DNA of 18,361 nucleotides from Myxococcales bacterium UBA5297 (GTDB lineage: Bacteria > Myxococcota > Myxococcia > Myxococcales > UBA5297): the NCBI GenBank assembly GCA_002408385.1, contig DHSB01000020.1:15044-33404 (forward strand). The letters are read 5' to 3'. Positions 7,517 to 14,245 of this stretch are shown piece after piece; positions within the stretch are counted from its first letter, which is position 1; each line of letters begins with the position of its first letter. Below the pieces are notes generated by a model that searched no databases, was not told where the DNA came from, and was given only the letters and a program-made list of their open reading frames with translations. A program made the position numbers and the translations under genes.

Positions 7517-10500
7517 TCACTCGGGAGAGATCGCAGCCTGCCCGCCGCCGGCTTCCCTTTGCGATGGCGGCTCTTCCTCAACGAGGTCCGGCGGCAGCTC
7601 GAATCGCTGCAGCTCGACGCGGTCGTCACGGTCCACGACGAGCGCCACATGCCGCCTCCCGACTGCCGCGGCGAGCAGGTTGGTGCCGCACGACTCCTCG
7701 TAGCTCACCTCGTAGGTGCCGCCGCCAACTCGCGCCAGCAGAAGACGCCCGTGGTTCCACGCCGCCACCGCCTCCCCAGGGCCGCGGGCAATCTGCGAGA
7801 AGTCGCCCCTCCAGGTCTGCTCCAGAACCTGCGCCCCAGGCTTCAACGGTACGCGCCAGAGCCAGGTGCGCTCGTCCGAGCTGCTCAGGCAGAGCGCCTC
7901 CGCATCGCCCGGGCGCCCGGCGGCACAGCTCAGCGTGAGCGCGGTGCCGACGACCGCGGGCGGCGCGTCGGCCGCGAGAAGGGACACCGCAAGAGTGCCC
8001 TGTCCCATCGCCGCGGAGAGCATGTCGGCGACCTTGGCTGACTCAAAGCCTGCGGACGAAGCCACGAATCCTTCCTCCAACCCGACGAAAGCCATCGGGA
8101 CGAGTCGCTCCTCGCCCTCGGTCGCAAAGGCGAAGCGCCGAGTGTGGAGCCCGGGGCCGTCGAGCTCGCCTCCGACGGAGAGGAGCTGCTGCTTTGCCCA
8201 ATCCACGCCGTCGCCACGCCAGCCTGGAGTCGCGGCTGAGAGAGTGCTCAGGCTCGCGGGAACCTCGACCGACCAGAGCTCCCGCGTCCCCGAGGGCTCG
8301 ACCGCCAACAGCCGCACCCGGCGCTCGGCCTCTCCATCCTCGAGAACGAGCGCACGCCCCTCGGCCGGTAACGCGACGCTCACCGCCTTCACGGAGTGGG
8401 TCCAGCCGTCGAAGCTGCCGACGAGGTACTCGTGCTCTTCTTCCTCGGTCGGACAGGGTCCCGTCGCGAAGAGCGATCCGTCCGGGGAGAGCCTCAGCTC
8501 GTAGGCCGGACATTCGAGCGTCGCGCTCCCCGCGAGCTTCAGGCCGATGGCCGAGGTTGGACCGGCCGCGCGGGGCCCGAAGAACGGGTCCTGAACCCAG
8601 AGACCGGAGGTCGCCGGCAGCCCGGCGAACAGCAGCGCGCCCGCCACCGCCGCGGCCGGAAGCCAGAAGAGCGCGGAGCGGCGAACTGCCCACAGCCCTA
8701 CCGCGAGCCCCAACAGGTGCAGCGCGCCGGTGAGCCAGTCGTTCGCGGTCAGGTGCGCCGTCAGCAGCGTTCTGGGCGGCAATATCTCCACGGCCACGGC
8801 ACCGATGGCGAACGCCGCCGCCGGGACCAGCGCAGCCACGGCCAGGCGCTCCAAAGGCGCCGGCGATTCGTGCTGCCGCGCGGCACGAATCCCGAGGCCG
8901 GCACAGAGCAGGCCGAGGACGATCAACGTCGCGCCGGCCCCGATGCCGATCCCGCTCTCCGATTGGCCGGCCAGGCCGAGCAAGCCGACCCCGGCGCCGA
9001 CGACGCCCAGGCTCGTCTGCGCGAGCGGCCCCGGCTTGAAGAGCGCGGCGAACGCGGGGAGCAGCACGGCGAGCGGGTTCCCGGCGACGACCGTCGCGAG
9101 AAAGGTGAAGGACGCTGCCAGCCGCGCCAGCGCCCGGGTCCCTGCGCCCTCGCTCCGGGCGAGCTTGCCGTCGAGTGCGTTGAGCGCCTCCTCGGCCCGG
9201 CGCGCCTCCTCCGGACTCAGGGCCAGGCGCAGGACCTCGTTGCCGCGCCGCGCGTGAAGCTCGATTCGCCCGCGGCGAGAGGCGATGCGCAACTCACTGA
9301 GCTCGGAGAGCGCGTAGCTTCGGACGAGCCGCGCGGCCTCCTGAAGCGCGGCCGGCGTGGAGGCCGTGCCGTCGGGCACCCCTTCCAGCCAGCGAACGCG
9401 CTCGGCCTCGAGGACGACGAAGGAGCCCGGGGGGCTGGACGCGAGGACGACGGGCTCGGCCAGAGCGCGAGGGGCATCGCCGCGCAGCGCCTGAAGCCGC
9501 CGCGCGAGGCTCGGGTGCGTGCTCAGGGCCTCGGCCCCCTCCTCCATCCGCCGCGGCACCTGACCGAGCTGATGGAGCTTCACCAGCGCGCTCGCCATGG
9601 CGCCCCGGTCGCCGCACAGCTCGGCAGCACGAAGGTCGCTCTTGGTCTCGTCGCCTTTGCGCGACGCCATCCACGCGAAGATGGTGAAGAAGAGCGCGGC
9701 GCTGACACCGCCGCTCGCCCACCCGGACTCGACCTCCCAGAGCCTCAGGAGAACCGGAGCGGCCACGGCCGCGAGCGTCACTCCGTACGAGAAGGCGATT
9801 CCCCGCGCGAGTCGGGCTCCGCGATGCTCTTCGAGGTGCGCGACCTCGTGCGCGTAGATCGCGCCGGTCTCTTCGGGCTCGAGCCGTTCGAGGAGCGTGC
9901 GGGCGATGAGCACGGTGGAGCGGCCACGAACCTCGGGCAGCGCGAACGCCATCGGCCAGGTTCCCTGCTCGGGACCACAAGCGAAGACACGAGGTGCGAG
10001 GACGGTAGACCTGGCGCTGATGACCGCAAAGCGCTCTTCGAGCTCGGCCCGGTCGAGCGGCCTCGCGTACATGAGCTTCGCGAGCAGCCAGCCGTACCCG
10101 ATGTTCCAGGCAACGAGGAAAGCGCCGTAGGCCGCAGCCGGTGCCCACCGGCCGTCGAGGAACGCCGGCGCGCTGGCCACCGCGATCCAGTAGCCGAAGT
10201 AGCCCAGCAGGAACCGCAGGGAATGCGAGAGGTAGCCGGCCAGGCTCCAGGTCTCGCGAAAGATGACCCGCCGCGCGGGATACCAACCGACAAACCCGCC
10301 GACAATCGAGAGCGCGACGAGGAGCGAAACGGCGCGGTCCGGCAGCACCATGGGTAGGAGAATCGGCACCGCGATCGCCACGGCCAGAACCTGGGGCAGG
10401 GCCGCCTGGGTCCTTTCGGCGAGCGCGGGGGCGTCGAGCGACGCGACGAGACGCCTTCCCTTCCAATAGGCAACCGCACCCGGCGCGACCACCAACAGCA

Positions 10501-10522
10501 TTCCGATCAAGAGTCCGCTCAA
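7517..10522 (-). CDS. Polytopic M48-type zinc metalloprotease with long C-terminal domain
   Basis: This is a 1001-aa protein from the TTG at 10522, which has GGGAG about 7 bases upstream. An ATG at 10612 would add 30 residues but has no RBS, and the extension is not hydrophobic. The N-terminal part has about five transmembrane helices. The zinc motif HEVAH follows (His225, Glu226, His229), then more helices. ETKSD (Glu292, Asp296) fits the third M48 ligand pattern E-x3-D. A conserved-type STHPSLARRLQAL segment, typical after the M48 core, comes next. Further hydrophobic helices occupy roughly residues 450-650. The last ~340 residues are soluble and beta-rich (for example YELRLSPDGSLFATGPCP and LVPMAFVGLEEGF), reading like a degenerate propeller. 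M48 enzymes (HtpX, Ste24, BepA) act in membrane-protein or envelope quality control; most are 280-500 aa, so this is unusually long. The protease call is secure. The function of the C-terminal part, and which side of the membrane it faces, are unknown. Confidence 0.88.
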   Translation of the reverse strand: MSGLLIGMLLVVAPGAVAYWKGRRLVASLDAPALAERTQAALPQVLAVAIAVPILLPMVLPDRAVSLLVALSIVGGFVGWYPARRVIFRETWSLAGYLSHSLRFLLGYFGYWIAVASAPAFLDGRWAPAAAYGAFLVAWNIGYGWLLAKLMYARPLDRAELEERFAVISARSTVLAPRVFACGPEQGTWPMAFALPEVRGRSTVLIARTLLERLEPEETGAIYAHEVAHLEEHRGARLARGIAFSYGVTLAAVAAPVLLRLWEVESGWASGGVSAALFFTIFAWMASRKGDETKSDLRAAELCGDRGAMASALVKLHQLGQVPRRMEEGAEALSTHPSLARRLQALRGDAPRALAEPVVLASSPPGSFVVLEAERVRWLEGVPDGTASTPAALQEAARLVRSYALSELSELRIASRRGRIELHARRGNEVLRLALSPEEARRAEEALNALDGKLARSEGAGTRALARLAASFTFLATVVAGNPLAVLLPAFAALFKPGPLAQTSLGVVGAGVGLLGLAGQSESGIGIGAGATLIVLGLLCAGLGIRAARQHESPAPLERLAVAALVPAAAFAIGAVAVEILPPRTLLTAHLTANDWLTGALHLLGLAVGLWAVRRSALFWLPAAAVAGALLFAGLPATSGLWVQDPFFGPRAAGPTSAIGLKLAGSATLECPAYELRLSPDGSLFATGPCPTEEEEHEYLVGSFDGWTHSVKAVSVALPAEGRALVLEDGEAERRVRLLAVEPSGTRELWSVEVPASLSTLSAATPGWRGDGVDWAKQQLLSVGGELDGPGLHTRRFAFATEGEERLVPMAFVGLEEGFVASSAGFESAKVADMLSAAMGQGTLAVSLLAADAPPAVVGTALTLSCAAGRPGDAEALCLSSSDERTWLWRVPLKPGAQVLEQTWRGDFSQIARGPGEAVAAWNHGRLLLARVGGGTYEVSYEESCGTNLLAAAVGRRHVALVVDRDDRVELQRFELPPDLVEEEPPSQREAGGGQAAISPE

Positions 10523-10643
10523 GACTGTCTCCCTCAGGCGCGAGGCCTGCCCCGAGTCGATGGGACAAAGCGAAGCTACCCGGAGCACGCCTTTTCGCAA
10601 GACGGCGGACATGGGAAAGACCGACGCGCGGCCCGCATCTCGA

Positions 10644-10698
10644 GAGGTGTCGGGAGAGCTTCCGGGGCCTGTCGGGCGCGGCGTACGACCGCCGCCGT
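10644..10698. repeat. Dispersed 55-nt repeat, copy 1
   Basis: It starts GAGGTGTCGGGAGAGCTTCC and ends ACCGCCGCCGT. A second copy of the same length is at 16709-16763. The two share the first 26 positions with three or four differences and the last 12 exactly, while the middle differs. This copy lies just upstream of the M48 protease start. Confidence 0.55.
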
Positions 10699-10725
10699 TA
10701 GGTGGCTCTCAGGCTGGCCGGGGCA

Positions 10726-10810
10726 ATCGCGACCGCTCGAGCAACCGATCGCGACCGCTCGACCAACCGATCGCGACCGCTCGACCAACCGATCGCGACC
10801 GCACGAACCA
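10726..10810. repeat. Tandem array of four 22-nt repeats
   Basis: The unit is ATCGCGACCGCTCGACCAAC plus CG, starting at 10726, 10748, 10770 and 10792. The first unit has one change, the middle two are identical and the fourth is diverged after the first 11 bases. A CGATCG palindrome forms at each of the three unit junctions. A period of 22 is not a multiple of 3, so a coding repeat is unlikely. The array lies in the intergenic space between the M48 protease start and the lipoprotein 3' end. Confidence 0.85.
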
Positions 10811-10984
10811 GGTTTTCCCGCCGCATTGGACGAGACGGAAGGAGTGTTCGCGGCCAGGTTTGCGCCGTGACCGCTGGCCCGCCCCTTCCCAGTCCGGCGC
10901 GCACTCCACCGCGCTCCAACCCTGGCCTGCACGAGCGATTCGGCGATGTGGGCGCGCTTGGGACCTCGAACGGTCTCGATGAGA

Positions 10985-11016
10985 AAGGCGCCCCCTCGAA
11001 CCTGAGGGGGCGCCTT
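10985..11016 (-). terminator. Intrinsic terminator of the lipoprotein gene
   Basis: A perfect 13-bp stem (AAGGCGCCCCCTC / GAGGGGGCGCCTT) with a 6-base loop lies 58 bases past the lipoprotein stop. On the minus strand the descending arm runs into CTTTCTCAT, a modest U-rich tail. This is the best terminator-like structure in the window. Confidence 0.75.
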
Positions 11017-11073
11017 CGACTTCCAGGGTTGGCCGGGGGGCGCGCGGAGCTGGGCGGCCGCCCGGCTTCCGAC

Positions 11074-12099
11074 TCAGTAGACCGCGTAGAGCTGCACCGT
11101 CCTCGCCTCGAGCTCGCCGGGGAAGACGCCCGCGGTGACCGTCACCACCGGCGGGTTGAGCGGGTTCGACTCGTAGAGCGCGCCCCAGGGGCCGGTCGCC
11201 GAGATGAAGACCCGGTAGACGCCCGGCGCGAGCACGTAGAGGGCGGGGCCGCTGTCGCAGGGCAGCATGTCGCTCGAGCCGGAGAAGACCAGGTTGCCGT
11301 CCATGTCCTCGAGGTCGATGTAGACCGTGTCGATGCCCGCCCCGTAGCAGCTCTCGCCGAAGACGCCGTCGGTGAGCTGCCAGGCGAGCGCCACGCCACC
11401 GACCGACCACCGCAGGCTGTACTCGGCGGCGATGGGGGCGGCAACCCAGGTCTCGAGCTCGCTCTGCGCGAAGAACCAGTCGTAGCCCCAGTCGTCGAGC
11501 GCCCAGATCTCGATGCTGTGGCGGCCGGCCGAGAGCATCGGCGTGCGCACGCCGGGCTGGTACATGCCGTCCTCGCAGCGGTGCGACTCGAAGGCCCCGC
11601 CGTCGATGCTCAGCACCACCGTCTCGATGCCGGCCTGCGAGCAGCTCTGGCCTCCGGGCAGGCTCCAGAAGACGTAGGCGTAGCTGTTGGGGCCGAACAC
11701 CGGCAGCAGGTCCACGCCGACCGAGACGCTGCCGTCGATGCGGAAGGAGCCGGAGGCCGAGAAGAGCTCCTCGTTCGCGTAGCCGAGCGCGCGGACGCTG
11801 AACGAGTAGAAGCCGGGCGCGAAGTCGGCGAGCCGGATGCCGTCGAAGCCGCCGCTGCGGCAGGAGTAGACCCCGCCGTTCTCGAGCCCCTCGCCGGGGA
11901 TGCTCACGACCACCGAGCGGACCTCGGAGATCTGCGCGCAGCTTCGGCCACCGAAGCTCCAGCTCAAGGTGAGGTCGCCAGGCAGGGCCGAAGCGGGAGG
12001 GTTGGTGTAGCCGCCGCCGCCGTGACCCGGGTTCTCATAAATGATGCAGCCGCCGAGGGAGAGGGCTGCGACAAGGGCCGTCAGGACGCGCGCTTTCAT
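11074..12099 (-). CDS. Lipoprotein with three tandem Cys-containing beta domains
   Basis: The 341-aa product starts at the ATG at 12099, directly after GGAGGAGACC, which is an RBS. The signal peptide ends in a lipobox (LSLGGC, lipidated Cys18), so the mature protein is membrane-anchored, probably in the outer membrane. A Gly/Tyr-rich linker follows. Three related repeats then occupy about residues 43-133, 138-230 and 230-341. They share WSFGG/WSLPGG/WSVGG starts, a V-x-x-V/Y-x-I strand, and an APG-F/Y (or SAG-R) turn before a strand. Each repeat has two cysteines: 54/80, 153/175 and 251/281. Disulfides within each repeat are likely. The pattern suggests three immunoglobulin- or carboxypeptidase-regulatory-like sandwiches. 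No enzymatic motif is seen and I do not recognise a named family. It stands alone, with its own terminator downstream and a divergent regulator upstream. Confidence 0.85.
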   Translation of the reverse strand: MKARVLTALVAALSLGGCIIYENPGHGGGGYTNPPASALPGDLTLSWSFGGRSCAQISEVRSVVVSIPGEGLENGGVYSCRSGGFDGIRLADFAPGFYSFSVRALGYANEELFSASGSFRIDGSVSVGVDLLPVFGPNSYAYVFWSLPGGQSCSQAGIETVVLSIDGGAFESHRCEDGMYQPGVRTPMLSAGRHSIEIWALDDWGYDWFFAQSELETWVAAPIAAEYSLRWSVGGVALAWQLTDGVFGESCYGAGIDTVYIDLEDMDGNLVFSGSSDMLPCDSGPALYVLAPGVYRVFISATGPWGALYESNPLNPPVVTVTAGVFPGELEARTVQLYAVY

Positions 12100-12173
12100 G
12101 GTCTCCTCCGCTTCGGTTCGCCGGACTGTTTCTCCGGTCGCGTTCACGAACCGGCTGACGGCGGGGCGTGCGC

Positions 12174-12184
12174 CTTGATTCAAG
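12174..12184. promoter_or_regulatory. Short AT-rich palindrome upstream of the lipoprotein gene
   Basis: CTTGATTCAAG is a perfect odd palindrome in one of the few AT-rich spots of the divergent region between the lipoprotein gene (start 12099) and the response regulator (start 12510). It may be an operator or part of a promoter. It could also be chance. Confidence 0.2.
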
Positions 12185-12364
12185 AAATGTCAGACCCGCC
12201 GGCTGATGGCTGTACGCCCGCGCTGCGAACGACAGATCTCATCCTGCTGCTTTCACTCGCCTTTACGCCTGTCGACTGACCGGGGCGCGACATCGCTGTC
12301 ATATCGGTCGGCGCCGCTCTCGGCCCCGAGAATCACTCCATCTGGCGCGGGTTCGCGAGCAAGG

Positions 12365-12388
12365 GCCGGCCCGCGCACGCGGGCCGGC
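12365..12388. repeat. GC-rich hairpin in the divergent intergenic region
   Basis: GCCGGCCCGCG and CGCGGGCCGGC form an 11-base inverted repeat around two bases, realistically a 10-bp stem with a 4-base loop. There is no T-run on either side. It lies in the 410-base gap 12100-12509, which otherwise shows no gene. Confidence 0.4.
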
Positions 12389-12509
12389 TCGCCGCGCGCG
12401 CCCTTGGCGTGAGCGCCCCCCGGCGCGGCACAAGGTCGAGGCCAGTTTCTTGAGAGCGCTGTCGGCGCGGGCGTATCGTCGCCGTATCCTTGAGCACTGC
12501 GAGCTGCCA

Positions 12510-13991
12510 ATGACCGACAACCTCTCCCCTCGTGTTCTCGCCGTCGTCGATGACGACAAGATCACCCTGGCCCTCCTCAGCGAGGCGCTCACCGGAGCCG
12601 GCTACCGGGTGATGGGCTTTCGCAGCGGCGAGGACGCCCTGAGCGCGCTCTGGGACAACGGGGTCGATCTCGTGGTGGTGGACCTGGTGCTGCCGCGGAT
12701 GAACGGGCTCAAGCTGGCGCGCGAGCTGCGGCGCCGCCCGTGGGCCGACGGGCTGCCCATCGTGGTCGCGAGCGCGCTCGAGCTTGCGGGCGAGGAGATA
12801 GTCGATCACCTCGCGAGCGGCCTGGTCGACGCGGTGCTGCGCAAGCCGCTGGGGCCCAACGACCTGCTGCCGGTCATCGAGGAGCTGCTCGCGGCCAGGC
12901 CCCCGAGGCCCCAGACAGCCGCGGTGCTCCCGGCGCCTTCGGCCGCGAGGCCGGCCGGCCGGGTTCACCTCGACGTCCAGCTCCAGTCGGCGCGCGAGTA
13001 CATGGTCGAGTATTCGGACAATCTCGCGCTCGGCGGCATCTTCGTCCGCACTTTCGATCCGCTCCCGTCGGGCACCGAGGTGAGCGTCGGACTGACCCTG
13101 CCCTTCCGTTTTCGGGTCGGCGCCCTCACCCTGCGCGGCCGCGTCGTGCGCTCGGTCTGCGCCGACAGCCCGGGGGCCCGCACCGGTCAGCCGGGGATGG
13201 GCATCGCGCTGCTCGACATGCCCGAGGATCTCAAGGTCGCGATGGACGCCTACGTCGCCGGGTATCGGGCCGGCTGCATCGCCAACGCGCCGCCGCCGCC
13301 GTTGACCGGGGTGCTGCTCGTCGGGCTGCAGAGCCTGTTGCCGGGGGACGTGCGCGCGTTTCTGCGGCGAGCGGGCGTCTCCTGCGCGCGCTGCGCGAAG
13401 CTGGCCGATGCGCCGGTGGCCATCGCGCGGGTCCGGCCGAAGCTGGTCGTCGTCGACGGCAACGACCTGGGGAGCGACCCGAGAGCGGCGGTTGCCCCGC
13501 TGACAGCGACAGGCACGCGGCTGCTGGTCGTGGCCCGGGGCATGTCCGAGGAGCTCTCCGGCGAGGTCGCCTTCCTCGACCCCGGCGAACCGCATCGGCT
13601 GCTCGACCAGATCGCCGAGGCGGTCGAGCTGCTGCAACGGCGCGCGACGCGCATCCCGGTGAAGGCGCCGGTCGTTTGCCGCAGGCCCGACGGCCCGCTG
13701 AACGGTGTCATCGACAACGTGAGCCTCACCGGCGTCTCGATGCTCCTCGAAGGCGACTGCGCGGTGGGCGAGAAGCTGAGCATCGGCTTCAAGTTGCCGG
13801 GGGTTGGCGACGAGCTGAAGGGGCAGGTAAGCATCCTGCGGGTCGGGCGGGCCGCCGGTGAGCCACCGATGGTCCGCGTCGGCGCGCGCTTCGAGGCGCT
13901 CGACGAGGACTCGACCGAGACGCTGCGCCGCTTCGTCGCGACGAGCTCGGGGATGAGGGCCTACGTGCGGTTCTCCGAAGCCGAGGAGTGA
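12510..13991 (+). CDS. Response regulator REC-PilZ-pseudoREC-PilZ, probable c-di-GMP effector
   Basis: A 493-aa cytoplasmic protein. Residues ~8-128 form a receiver domain with acidic pocket Asp14-Asp16, phosphoacceptor Asp58 (VVVDLVLPRMNG), Ser88 and Lys112 (RKPLG). Residues ~150-255 form a PilZ domain with a weak motif, DNLALGG (170-176), where the usual Ser is Leu. This resembles the PilZ subfamily common in myxobacteria. Residues ~265-370 look like a second receiver (GVLLVGLQS...KLVVVDGNDLG) without the acidic pair. Residues ~376-490 form a canonical PilZ with RRATR (Arg377-Arg381) and DNVSLTG (402-408), the c-di-GMP-binding RxxxR and D/NxSxxG motifs. I chose the ATG at 12510 because the receiver starts right after it; a TTG at 12450 is possible and neither has a strong RBS. 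No kinase is adjacent, so it is an orphan regulator. The target process (motility, polysaccharide, development) is unknown. Confidence 0.88.
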   Translation: MTDNLSPRVLAVVDDDKITLALLSEALTGAGYRVMGFRSGEDALSALWDNGVDLVVVDLVLPRMNGLKLARELRRRPWADGLPIVVASALELAGEEIVDHLASGLVDAVLRKPLGPNDLLPVIEELLAARPPRPQTAAVLPAPSAARPAGRVHLDVQLQSAREYMVEYSDNLALGGIFVRTFDPLPSGTEVSVGLTLPFRFRVGALTLRGRVVRSVCADSPGARTGQPGMGIALLDMPEDLKVAMDAYVAGYRAGCIANAPPPPLTGVLLVGLQSLLPGDVRAFLRRAGVSCARCAKLADAPVAIARVRPKLVVVDGNDLGSDPRAAVAPLTATGTRLLVVARGMSEELSGEVAFLDPGEPHRLLDQIAEAVELLQRRATRIPVKAPVVCRRPDGPLNGVIDNVSLTGVSMLLEGDCAVGEKLSIGFKLPGVGDELKGQVSILRVGRAAGEPPMVRVGARFEALDEDSTETLRRFVATSSGMRAYVRFSEAEE

Positions 13992-14245
13992 GCGGCCCGG
14001 GTTTCTAGGCGCGAGGACCGACCTGCTGAACGGCTCCGAGCGCTTGGTCGATTTCTCGGCTTCCAGCAAAGGGCGGGACCGTCTTGCGGCCTGCGGTCCG
14101 AGCGTGGGGCCTTGCAGCCGAAAGCTTTCCTCGGGAAGCAGAGCGACCGGCGGCAAGAGGCGCGCGCGGCCACGCGAGCACGCAGCTTGCTCGCTGGGCC
14201 GAGGCCTTGCCTCACAGGGGCGTGGCCTGTAGAGGATGCCGCGCG

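Noticed and set aside
8396..10357. 653-codon open frame on the plus strand
   Set aside because: It is antisense to the M48 protease, which has catalytic motifs and membrane helices; the plus translation is low-complexity Arg/Gln/Gly.
10523..10612. ATG start at 10612 for the M48 protease
   Set aside because: It has no RBS and the 30-residue extension is not membrane-like; the TTG at 10522 has a purine-rich RBS right before the first helix. Kept only as an alternative.
10702..12279. 525-codon open frame on the plus strand
   Set aside because: It is antisense to the lipoprotein, which has an RBS, lipobox and repeat structure; it also runs through the terminator hairpin and tandem repeats.
12333..14156. 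607-codon open frame on the minus strand
   Set aside because: It is antisense to the REC-PilZ protein, whose motifs are unmistakable.
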